Below, piece after piece: positions 18,128-25,826 of a stretch of 38,828 nt of DNA. This DNA is from CAJXZP01 sp047610145. Its GTDB lineage: Bacteria; Bacteroidota; Bacteroidia; Flavobacteriales_G; Salibacteraceae. The first letter of the stretch is position 1; each line of letters begins with the position of its first letter. The stretch is from NCBI GenBank assembly GCA_047610145.1, contig JBLFZF010000016.1:1-38828 (forward strand), in the 5' to 3' direction. The position numbers and the translations under genes are program-made. A model generated the notes under the pieces. It had not been told where the DNA came from, ran no database searches, and was given only the letters and a program-made list of their open reading frames with translations.

Positions 18128-20203
18128 TTATTTTTTATTTAAAGAATTGGAATCAAACTCGAGTAGAGAGCCTAAGTCATGTACTAAATACCCAGCTACT
18201 TTAGTTTTTTTGTTTAATTCAATGAACTTATCTTCCATTTCTAGTCTGTTGTTAAAGTCATTGGTTCGAAGTGCAATGTATTTTTTTTTAGTTGGATATT
18301 TTTCTGTTTTCCGAACAATGTAATCTGTTTTTACATTTTCATAACACATAAAATATACGCGATCTACGACTTTAAATATTTTATAGATATCTTCTTCCGG
18401 GTAATGGGTAGGAATACTAACACCTAATGTTAATCCGTTTTTTGTGCAAAAAGCAGAAGCAGATTCTAATAGCAGGTGGTATTTTGCTAAATATGCTATT
18501 TTGTTTTCATGCCAGTCATTATTTATGTGAGGTTCAACATCTAAATGAATGCCAGTGATTTTAGTCCAATCAACATCAATGGTTAGTTTTTGGATGTACG
18601 CATCAAAACCTCCATTGATAAGTTTGTTATTCCCAATCATTATTTCCACTTCTATATTTTCTGCCACTAAGAAATCAATAAACTGGAATGTTTTATTACG
18701 GGCCTCTAGTTTATTATTTAGACTAATGGTAGCTCTTGAAAAAGGGTTTAAGTTAATGTAATGCGCCAATACAGAGGGGTCATTTTTTAAAATTGTGCTA
18801 CTCCATACATAAATACTATTGATGTGCTTAGAATCTCTATTTGTGCTTTTTGATAATTCTATTGGGTATATTAATTCTTGCGCCTTGCTGTAGGGTAAGT
18901 CCGTATAAATATTTAAAGCTTTTAAATACATTTGTTGCTTAGTATCAATCATTTCGATATCAACTTGCATTAAATCATCCATTAGCTTTAATGCAGATAT
19001 AGGATTGAAATTTATAGGAGAAATAGCATGCTTTACACGTTCTTGACGAATTAGTTCTTTGTAGTTTTCTCTTTTGTGATACAGGGAAGTGTATTGTTTT
19101 AGTTTATACCTAAACTCATAAAACTGGGTTAATACATCTTGTTGAACTTCTGGAGTACTCACGCTAGGAACCAGTGCTAGATTGGTTTTTGCGGCTCTTA
19201 GATCAGCTCTGTTTTTTGAATTGAAGTTTAAGGGAGCAGCTACGGTAAGACCTACAGAAAAATACGATCGATAACTCGGGTTGGAGCTAACTAGGTCGTA
19301 AAAATTATACGAGGCAAAAGGCTTTACCTTAAAGTTATTAATGGTTTTATCGGCAAGTCTAATGTTTTCAATTATTAATTCGGCAATAGAATCTGGGTCA
19401 TCACTCGTCATCAGTTTATACGAATAAGAATAATCAATATCTATTAATGGATATTGATTTATTACACTGTCATTCATATGTAACTCGGAGGCTAGTTGTT
19501 CATTATAACTTCGGTATATATTCAACATACTTTGAATTTCAGCATGACTAGAAATGGTATTGATTAAGTCCTTTTGCGACATGTATTTAAGATAGTTAAG
19601 TTTGGTAGCCATACTAACTCTGTTTGCCGCAAGTTGCTCTCGCGACTTTAAAATCTCAATTTTATTTCTATTAAATTGGTAAATGATGTTATGCCATTTG
19701 AGATATCGATCTTCTTTTTTTGTTTCTTCAGATGATTGTCTTTTGCGAATTTCTAGTTCGTTATATTTTATTCTCGCTTTATCGTGGTTGGCAAAGTACC
19801 CTCCGTTTAGCAGATCCATTTCTAGTCCTACACGAAACTTTTGTTCATAAAATAAATTGTCTTCAAACCCAATGCCAGGTTCTAGATTATACATGTAATC
19901 TCCGCGAATACCCAAACCAATATCCCCATCCGCTGTTTTTGCTTCATTCAATAAAACGTCTTGTCTCAAGCTTTCTAAGCTAACGTCAGGCTCGGGGTTT
20001 TTTTGACTAATTGGAGGCAGGTTTTTTATAAGGTTAATGGCTATAGTAGAGTCACCCAGGTCATGATTAACAGAATAGTTTACATAAATAGAGTCCCACG
20101 TAGTATATAATTCTTGAATATATGTAGATACTTCTTTGTTTTGACTCTTTACATTACCTGTCAAGATACAAATACTAATAATGAAAACTAGGAATCTATT
20201 CAT
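18128..20203 (-). CDS. TolC-like outer-membrane channel fused to a TIM-barrel glycosidase-like domain
   Basis: A 691-residue exported protein. The signal peptide is 1-20 (MNRFLVFIISICILTGNVKS). Residues about 75-440 are a TolC-type efflux protein with two repeats of long helices and short strands (FRVGLEMDLLNGG near 123-135; YFSVGLTVAAPLNF near 314-327), as in type I outer-membrane channels. Residues about 460-685 form a different domain that looks like a glycosidase TIM barrel: SIYVWSS strand, GIHLDVEPH (551-559; D555 and E557 a plausible catalytic pair as in GH18-like DxxDxxE folds), LGVSIPTHYP (593-602) and VDRVYFMCYE (613-622). A normal TolC ends near residue 450, so the extra 230 residues are a true fusion. 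It is flanked by the LytTR regulator and the HlyD adaptor. The family and specificity of the barrel are not assigned. Confidence 0.8.
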   Translation of the reverse strand: MNRFLVFIISICILTGNVKSQNKEVSTYIQELYTTWDSIYVNYSVNHDLGDSTIAINLIKNLPPISQKNPEPDVSLESLRQDVLLNEAKTADGDIGLGIRGDYMYNLEPGIGFEDNLFYEQKFRVGLEMDLLNGGYFANHDKARIKYNELEIRKRQSSEETKKEDRYLKWHNIIYQFNRNKIEILKSREQLAANRVSMATKLNYLKYMSQKDLINTISSHAEIQSMLNIYRSYNEQLASELHMNDSVINQYPLIDIDYSYSYKLMTSDDPDSIAELIIENIRLADKTINNFKVKPFASYNFYDLVSSNPSYRSYFSVGLTVAAPLNFNSKNRADLRAAKTNLALVPSVSTPEVQQDVLTQFYEFRYKLKQYTSLYHKRENYKELIRQERVKHAISPINFNPISALKLMDDLMQVDIEMIDTKQQMYLKALNIYTDLPYSKAQELIYPIELSKSTNRDSKHINSIYVWSSTILKNDPSVLAHYINLNPFSRATISLNNKLEARNKTFQFIDFLVAENIEVEIMIGNNKLINGGFDAYIQKLTIDVDWTKITGIHLDVEPHINNDWHENKIAYLAKYHLLLESASAFCTKNGLTLGVSIPTHYPEEDIYKIFKVVDRVYFMCYENVKTDYIVRKTEKYPTKKKYIALRTNDFNNRLEMEDKFIELNKKTKVAGYLVHDLGSLLEFDSNSLNKK

Positions 20204-20213
20204 GGAGCTGAAT

Positions 20214-20993
20214 TTACTTAACGACCGTGTTAATTAAAGCTTCCTTATAATTAGCAGAAAGGGGGGCTGTTTTATCCGAAAATAGTTTGACTTCACCATC
20301 TCCAATACGTTCAATATGACTGATGTTTACAACATATGAACGGTGAACTTGAATAAATATATCGTTCGGTAGAAGGTCAATAAAGTTCTTTAATGTACTT
20401 CTAACTAGATGTTTTTTGTTTTCAAGAAATACCTCTACGTAATTACTATCTGACTTGACGTAATAAATTTCAGAAAGCTTGATTTTATAAAAAATCTTGT
20501 CTACTTTCAAGTAAATGGTTTGGTCATTGCCAACAGAAACTTCAGTAGAACTAGTTGGAGTAGGGGCGGTTTCTATAGTGCTTTGCTGCCTTTTACTTTG
20601 TCTACTGGCTTGATTATGATTAAAATTATTTAATGCGACTTCGATGGCTGTATAAATATCAACTTCATTAAACGGCTTAAGAAGGTAGCCATTGGGTTGA
20701 GTTTTAACGGCAGTACTTATTGTGGCTTTGTCACCATAAGCGGTTAGAAAAATAAATGGAATGCTCATGGATTCACGAATTTTATTGGCTAACCAAATTC
20801 CATCTTTTTCTCCGGCTAAGTTAATATCAAGCAAGGCTAAATCAACATCTAAGGTTTGTAAATCTTCCCAGGCTTGTTCTGCTGTATCGGACATGCCTAC
20901 TACGGTATATCCAATTTCTTCCACATTGTTTTTTAATACTGCTTGCGTGATATATTCGTCTTCAATAATATATACTTTCACTTTATAGCTCAT
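20214..20993 (-). CDS. LytTR-family response regulator
   Basis: A 259-residue two-component regulator. The receiver domain (about 4-125) has the acidic pair at E11/D12, the phospho-acceptor D56 in LLDINLA, T84 in FLTAYGD and K106 in LLKPF, so it should be phosphorylatable. A Ser/Thr/Gln-rich linker (about 125-155) leads to a LytTR DNA-binding domain (about 158-259: IYYVKSDSNYVEVF, VHRSYVVNISHIERI, LSANYKEAL). LytTR proteins bind paired direct repeats upstream of target promoters and often control surface polysaccharide or extracellular functions. It overlaps the kinase stop by one base (TAATG arrangement) and lies 10 bases before the TolC-like gene, so it is almost certainly the partner of that kinase and the controller of the operon. 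Confidence 0.93.
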   Translation of the reverse strand: MSYKVKVYIIEDEYITQAVLKNNVEEIGYTVVGMSDTAEQAWEDLQTLDVDLALLDINLAGEKDGIWLANKIRESMSIPFIFLTAYGDKATISTAVKTQPNGYLLKPFNEVDIYTAIEVALNNFNHNQASRQSKRQQSTIETAPTPTSSTEVSVGNDQTIYLKVDKIFYKIKLSEIYYVKSDSNYVEVFLENKKHLVRSTLKNFIDLLPNDIFIQVHRSYVVNISHIERIGDGEVKLFSDKTAPLSANYKEALINTVVK

Positions 20994-22987
20994 TAATTTT
21001 TGTTTTGAATGTTAAATTTAAGTGAAATTTCGGTACCATTTGTTCCTTTGTAAGTTAATTCACTTTTTAATTGTTTAGATAGCATTGTTACTAGTTGAAG
21101 TCCTAAAGTATTTGTTGATTTAATGTCAATTCCTTCAGGAAACCCTACTCCGTCATCAGAAACAACTAATGAGTATTGGTTTTTATCTTCGTTTTTTAAC
21201 CAGATGTCAATTTGACCACTTTCCTCTTTGGGATAAGCATACTTAATTGCATTTGATAATAACTCATTTACAATTAAACCTAATGGAATAGCTGTTTCTA
21301 CATCTAAGTAAATTTCATTGATAATGATATTTACTTGAACTCTGTTAGAGTCTACCATTAAAGCGCTCATTACTTGGCTACTTAACTTTTCTAAATATTG
21401 CTTAAAAGGTATGTATCTAATGTCTTCATTTTGATATAACATTTGATGGATTAAAGCCATAGATTTTATTCTATTCTGGCTTTCATTCATGATATGCTTA
21501 ATTTCTTTGTTTTTGCTATGAATAGCTTGAAGCTGAAGAATACCTGAGACAATTTGGAGATTGTTTTTTACCCGATGATGAATCTCTTTTAACAGATATT
21601 CTTTTTCGTGTAATGATTTTTCTAACTCTTGAGTTTTGTTCTCATTGGTAACAATAAGAACCTTTAATTTATTTTTTTGAACGCTTTGGTTACGCAAAAG
21701 AATAAGAACGGTAATAAATGAAATAGCTAGAAGAACGGTTCCTACAAGAGTCAGGTTGAATGCTTGCCTGTTTTTTTCGGCTATTTTTTTTTGCTGATGC
21801 ATTGATAAAAGAGCAGATTGCATAATCTGCTCTCGATGTCTTAATTCTACAGATACGGCCAATTGGGCAGATTTTTCAATGTTTCTATTCGCAGCTAGGG
21901 AGTCGGTTAACTGAATATGTTTTTTAGCATACCAATAGGCAGAGTCATACTGTTCAATTGCCCCAAAGGCTTGGCTTAGGTATAAGGTATTTACGTATTT
22001 AATATTGTCGGGGTCGTTAGTAGCTACCAAGTCTTTCACCGCCTTCAAATGTCTCAGGGCATTGTCAATATCTCCTGTTTTTAATTCGCAATACGCCAAT
22101 ATATTCAAATTTTTCGCGGAGTTTACGTAATCCTTTGAACGTAAACTGGCAACATAATCCTCTTTTAATAATGGAATTGCTTCTTCGTATTTGCGCTGTT
22201 TAATAAGCGCTTGACCGGTATTTCCTTTAATTAAACCAAGAAAATAGTCTCCATTCTCAAAGTTTGAACTTTCTACGATAGATCTCGATAGTTGATAATA
22301 ATGAATGGCACTATCCGGTTGGTTATTACCGCTAAAATAACGTCCAAGGTCAAAAACATCGACAGAATACCGGTAAGGATCCGAACGGATTAAATTCTCT
22401 CCTTTGGCGGACTTATCTCTAAATACCCGGATAGCGTCATCAAACATACCAAGATTATAATAGAGGCCATCTAATGACACAATATTATTGGTTATTCGAT
22501 TGTATTCTTTTTGATTTTTATTAATCAGATACTCTAATGTGCTGACATATCGAACGGCTGAGTTGAACGCCTTAATTTCTGTAAAGGCAATAGTTAAACT
22601 GTTATACAGGATTAAACTATCAGAGTAGGTTAAGTCGGATAGATTTTCTATCGCACTTTGTAAAGAGGGAATAGCTTTAATGTAGTTCTCAGAATTAAAA
22701 TAAAGAATTCCAAGATCGAAGTTTACATTGGCTAATAACTCGGGATTCTCATTATTGATGGCATCTATTTTTTTTTCTTGAAGAAATTTTTCAATGATAT
22801 AAACGGAATCAAGATTGTTGGATACTAATTGAAGGCGTACTCTTTTTACTTTTTCCAAATCGGAGTTAAGCACCCTTTTTTGCGCAGAGCCACCTTCATT
22901 TCCTTTGACAGAAAAATTAGCTGTTCCAAACGTAAAAACAACCATCCAGGAGATGGTTATTAAGTGATGTAGTCGCAATCTGTGCAT
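20993..22987 (-). CDS. TPR-containing sensor histidine kinase (HisKA_2 / HWE-like)
   Basis: A 664-residue kinase. An N-terminal signal or anchor segment (about 7-26) and a helical TPR-like sensor region in the periplasm (about 45-375, units such as DLGILYFNSENYIKAIPSL and NTGQALIKQRKYEEAI) precede one membrane helix (411-431). A coiled coil (about 440-463) leads to the HisKA_2 dimerisation box KEIHHRVKNNLQ with the phospho-acceptor H470. The HATPase domain has NELLSNAIKYA (N box), DDGVGFP (G1) and GLQLV (G2). This architecture is the common Bacteroidota partner of LytTR regulators. It is the first gene of the operon, behind a near-consensus promoter at 23024-23056. The signal sensed by the TPR region is unknown. 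Confidence 0.92.
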   Translation of the reverse strand: MHRLRLHHLITISWMVVFTFGTANFSVKGNEGGSAQKRVLNSDLEKVKRVRLQLVSNNLDSVYIIEKFLQEKKIDAINNENPELLANVNFDLGILYFNSENYIKAIPSLQSAIENLSDLTYSDSLILYNSLTIAFTEIKAFNSAVRYVSTLEYLINKNQKEYNRITNNIVSLDGLYYNLGMFDDAIRVFRDKSAKGENLIRSDPYRYSVDVFDLGRYFSGNNQPDSAIHYYQLSRSIVESSNFENGDYFLGLIKGNTGQALIKQRKYEEAIPLLKEDYVASLRSKDYVNSAKNLNILAYCELKTGDIDNALRHLKAVKDLVATNDPDNIKYVNTLYLSQAFGAIEQYDSAYWYAKKHIQLTDSLAANRNIEKSAQLAVSVELRHREQIMQSALLSMHQQKKIAEKNRQAFNLTLVGTVLLAISFITVLILLRNQSVQKNKLKVLIVTNENKTQELEKSLHEKEYLLKEIHHRVKNNLQIVSGILQLQAIHSKNKEIKHIMNESQNRIKSMALIHQMLYQNEDIRYIPFKQYLEKLSSQVMSALMVDSNRVQVNIIINEIYLDVETAIPLGLIVNELLSNAIKYAYPKEESGQIDIWLKNEDKNQYSLVVSDDGVGFPEGIDIKSTNTLGLQLVTMLSKQLKSELTYKGTNGTEISLKFNIQNKN

Positions 22988-23023
22988 AAACTAGTTTAGT
23001 TTAATTGGGGATTGAATGAGACC

Positions 23024-23056
23024 CAAATATAAAGGTTCAACGGTAACTTAATCAAA
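23024..23056 (-). promoter_or_regulatory. Promoter of the six-gene polysaccharide operon
   Basis: On the minus strand TTTG (23056-23053) is followed after 21 bases by TATATTTG (23031-23024), a full match to the Bacteroidota -33/-7 consensus. The transcript would start near 23018, leaving a leader of about 30 bases before the kinase ATG. No other comparable promoter was seen in the short gaps inside the operon. Confidence 0.65.
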
Positions 23057-23116
23057 TTAACACCTAGAAACCGAGACATGGTAAAACTTGTGATGAATAC
23101 TAACTTCCTAGTGACG

Positions 23117-23137
23117 AAAACTCACAAAATGAGTTTT
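23117..23137. repeat. 8-bp inverted repeat upstream of the operon promoter
   Basis: AAAACTCA and TGAGTTTT flank the loop CAAAA. It could be an operator for the LytTR regulator or another factor, or a weak hairpin; the sequence does not decide. Confidence 0.4.
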
Positions 23138-23298
23138 TAGTTGGAATGAATATGGAATCTTATAGAAGCAATAATAAGACATAGCTAAATAGGTATTTTA
23201 TGTTTGACTATAAATTGATACATATTGAAATTTTATACTGGAGAAGTATTTATTACTAGAATTTAACGGAGATAATGTGTTCATTAAAATTGAATCAA

Positions 23299-23331
23299 TT
23301 GGTTCACAATTTGTCAATTGCGCTACCTTTG
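23299..23331 (+). promoter_or_regulatory. Candidate promoter of the pseudouridine synthase gene
   Basis: TACCTTTG (23324-23331) matches TAnnTTTG exactly, with a TTG at 23299-23301 at 22-base spacing. The box ends 14 bases before the TTG start codon, so the leader would be very short, which supports the upstream non-ATG start. Confidence 0.5.
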
Positions 23332-23345
23332 TAAAAATTTAAAAT

Positions 23346-24248
23346 TTGTTTTTAATTCAATCACATATAGTTCCAGAGGGAACCGAAGAAATTAGGTTGT
23401 ATGACTATGTTCCTTCCATTTTCCCAAATATTCCATCGCGTAGTGCTATTAAGAAACACATTACTAGGGGTAAAATTTTAGTAGATGGTGAAAAAGCTCA
23501 AACCGGTACATGGGTAAAAGTAGGGCAAAAAATTGACTGGATGGATATGGAAGAAACTCCTCCAAAACAGTATAATTTAAACTTCGAGATTGTTTATCAG
23601 GATGATCATTTAGCTATCGTGAATAAACCTGGCGGAATTCCTGTTTCGGGTAATCAGTTTATGACCATGCAAAATGCCTTGATTGGAAAGTTTGAAAAAT
23701 CAAATGAACCAGATGCCCTGAGCTGGGCGAAACCAGTACATCGTTTAGACGCCCCTACGTGTGGGTTGTTAATTGTAGCTAAAACTGCGAAAGCATTGAT
23801 GCTTTTGGGGCAGATGTTAGAGAATAAGGAAATTGACAAAAAATATTGCGCTGTTGTAAAAGGAGATATTTCTGAGGATGGAGTGGTGAACTCACTGATT
23901 GAAGAAAAAAGAGCCGAAACGGAATATAAAAAAGTGTATTCTGTTCCTTCGCTTCGAAATGGGTTTTTAAGCTTAGTGGATTTGTATCCGAAAACGGGCC
24001 GTACGCATCAATTGCGAATTCATATGTCGGAGGCAGGTCATCCAATTATGGGCGATACCTTATATGATCGTAAAGAAGAAGTTTTTAAAGGAAAGGGCTT
24101 GTTTCTTTGTGCTATTGGATTAAGGTTTATTCATCCAATAACGAAGGAAGAAGTTGTTGCACAAATAAATGAACCCTCTAAATTTGAAACTCTTTTAAAA
24201 AGAGAAGAAAGAAGGTTTGAAAGTTTTAATGAAAAAGATAAAGAGTAA
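23346..24248 (+). CDS. RluA-family pseudouridine synthase with S4 domain
   Basis: A 300-residue RNA-modifying enzyme. An S4-like RNA-binding domain (about 18-65, IPSRSAIKKHITRGKILVDG) precedes the RluA catalytic domain: IVNKPGGIPV (91-100), HRLDAPTCGLL with catalytic D135, KKYCAVVKG, and the C-terminal GRTHQLRIHM motif. It converts specific uridines of rRNA or tRNA to pseudouridine; which target cannot be told from the sequence. The start is TTG at 23346: the next in-frame ATGs are deep inside the S4-catalytic linker (near residue 66), and the S4 domain would be lost. Its stop overlaps the ATG of the next gene (TAATG), so the two are translationally coupled. Confidence 0.9.
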   Translation: MFLIQSHIVPEGTEEIRLYDYVPSIFPNIPSRSAIKKHITRGKILVDGEKAQTGTWVKVGQKIDWMDMEETPPKQYNLNFEIVYQDDHLAIVNKPGGIPVSGNQFMTMQNALIGKFEKSNEPDALSWAKPVHRLDAPTCGLLIVAKTAKALMLLGQMLENKEIDKKYCAVVKGDISEDGVVNSLIEEKRAETEYKKVYSVPSLRNGFLSLVDLYPKTGRTHQLRIHMSEAGHPIMGDTLYDRKEEVFKGKGLFLCAIGLRFIHPITKEEVVAQINEPSKFETLLKREERRFESFNEKDKE

Positions 24249-24484
24249 TGGGATTAACGAATAACGACATCATTAAGAAATTAAGAGTAGCTTTAAAATT
24301 GCGTGATGATGATATTATCACTATCCTAAAGTTAGTAGATTACGAAATTGGAAAAAGCGAATTAGGAGCATTCTTTAGGTCAGAAGACCACGAGAAGTAT
24401 ATGCCTTTACAAGATCAAATATTGCGTAACTTTTTAAACGGACTTGTTATTTATAAAAGAGGCCCTCGAGAAAAGAAGAGTTAG
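24248..24484 (+). CDS. DUF1456 family protein (short, single-repeat form)
   Basis: A 78-residue protein matching the DUF1456 (YehS) family: NDIIKKLRVALKLRDDDIITILKL followed by a helical segment with FFRSEDHEKY and LRNFLNGLVIYKRG. E. coli YehS has two such repeats (about 156 residues), so this is a one-repeat form, which is frequent in Bacteroidota. Function is unknown. Its ATG overlaps the stop of the pseudouridine synthase by one base, indicating co-translation. Its stop TAG overlaps the stop of the convergent helicase gene, and no terminator separates the two. Confidence 0.85.
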   Translation: MGLTNNDIIKKLRVALKLRDDDIITILKLVDYEIGKSELGAFFRSEDHEKYMPLQDQILRNFLNGLVIYKRGPREKKS

Positions 24485-25800
24485 GCTAGAGTTATTCTAA
24501 CTTTCTTTTTCTTTAGTTTAGTGTTGTTTAGCTTTTGAATGACTTGTTTGGCTTTAGATTCAGGTACAGCAACAAATGCGCAATCTGACTTAAGTTCTAT
24601 GGTTCCTAATTGGTTAGGTTTTAATTTGCCTAGCTTAAAGAAGGCTCCTGCAATATCCCCTTTAGATATTTTATCTTTTCGTCCTCCTGAAATAAATAAG
24701 GTGGTCCAAACTATGGATTCCTCTAAAATATGATCTCCAGTAACGTCTATAGCTTCGGGAAACAGCTGCTCAATAAATTCAGGTAGTTTTTCTTCTTCCC
24801 AAGTTAAAATATAGGCAGTTCCATTATTATTCATTCTTGCCGTTCTACCATTTCTGTGCGTAAACTCCTGGCTACGAAGAGGTAGGTGATAGTGAATAAT
24901 GAAATCCAATTCAGGAACATCAATTCCTCTGGCGGCTAAATCTGTTGCTAGTAATATTTGGTACGAGCCATTTCTAAATTTTATTAAAGAACGTTCTCTA
25001 TCTTTTTGCTCCATACCGCCATAAAAGCAACCATGGTTTATTCCATTCTCGGTTAAAAAACTAGATATTCTTGAAATGGTATCCTTGAAATTACAAAAAA
25101 TGATACCGTTATGATTGCCAATAAAACGCAAGGCATTAACTAATGTTTCTAGTTTGTCTTTTTGCGGGGAGAGGATTGTTTTTAAAGATAACTGAGGAGT
25201 TGTGTTTTGCAAAAAATCCAAAACTTTGGGTGCTCTTAAACGTACAAACCCAGGTACTTCAACTTCGTGAGTTGCAGATGTTAAAATTCGTTTATTAACG
25301 GCAGGTAATAAGGAAAGGATTTCACTCATTTCTTCTTCAAAACCTACTTCTAATGATTTGTCAAATTCATCTAATACAATGGTCTTTACATCATATATTG
25401 TAAAAGTGTCTCTCCTCAAGTGATCTGCAATTCGACCGGGTGTGCCTACTAAAATAGCGGGTCTATGTTTTAGATCTTGTTTGTCTTTCGTAAATAAACG
25501 GCCACCATAAACGGCATTAGTTTTAAATCCGGCACCCATTTCACGAGTTACCTGTTCTATTTGAATGGCTAATTCTCTAGATGGGGCAAGAATTATGGCT
25601 TGCACCTCTTGGCAATTACGGTCTAGGTTGGCAATGATAGGGAGCAAGAAAGCTAATGTTTTACCTGTTCCGGTTGGAGAGAGGAGTATAACTTCAGGTT
25701 CTTTTGCAATAGCTTTAACAGCCTTTTTTTGCATCGGGTTTAATTCTTTAATCCCTAACTTTTTTAGTATTTCAACCTGATTTTTCACTTCGCTTTGCAT
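24481..25800 (-). CDS. DEAD-box RNA helicase (DEFD variant) with DbpA-like RNA-binding domain
   Basis: A 439-residue RNA helicase. Domain 1 has the Q motif (NPMQKKAV), motif I SPTGTGKT (41-48), PSRELA, TPGR, motif II DEFD (144-147) and motif III SAT (175-177). Domain 2 has IIFCNF, LLATDLAARGID and motif VI HRNGRTAR. The C-terminal 75 residues (from about 365) resemble the DbpA RNA-binding fold with GDIAGAFFKLGKL. DEFD in place of DEAD keeps the two acidic residues that bind Mg-ATP and is common in Bacteroidota DbpA-like helicases, so activity is expected. A role in ribosome assembly or RNA decay is likely by family. It is convergent with the DUF1456 gene, the two stops overlapping. Confidence 0.93.
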   Translation of the reverse strand: MQSEVKNQVEILKKLGIKELNPMQKKAVKAIAKEPEVILLSPTGTGKTLAFLLPIIANLDRNCQEVQAIILAPSRELAIQIEQVTREMGAGFKTNAVYGGRLFTKDKQDLKHRPAILVGTPGRIADHLRRDTFTIYDVKTIVLDEFDKSLEVGFEEEMSEILSLLPAVNKRILTSATHEVEVPGFVRLRAPKVLDFLQNTTPQLSLKTILSPQKDKLETLVNALRFIGNHNGIIFCNFKDTISRISSFLTENGINHGCFYGGMEQKDRERSLIKFRNGSYQILLATDLAARGIDVPELDFIIHYHLPLRSQEFTHRNGRTARMNNNGTAYILTWEEEKLPEFIEQLFPEAIDVTGDHILEESIVWTTLFISGGRKDKISKGDIAGAFFKLGKLKPNQLGTIELKSDCAFVAVPESKAKQVIQKLNNTKLKKKKVRITLA

Positions 25801-25826
25801 ACTGCAAAAGTAAGTGGTTAATTGTT

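Larger units (their letters stand above)
22988..23345. other. Divergent intergenic region between the polysaccharide operon and the pseudouridine synthase gene
   Basis: These 358 bases hold no gene that I can support. They contain a minus-strand promoter (23024-23056), an 8-bp inverted repeat with a five-base loop (AAAACTCA / TGAGTTTT, 23117-23137) about 95 bases upstream of the operon start, and a plus-strand promoter (23299-23331) next to the pseudouridine synthase. The middle (about 23140-23290) is AT-rich without a recognised element. Confidence 0.6.

Noticed and set aside
24481..25800. DEFD motif as a sign of an inactive helicase
   Set aside because: Both acidic residues needed for Mg-ATP are kept, and DEFD is common in DbpA-like helicases of Bacteroidota.
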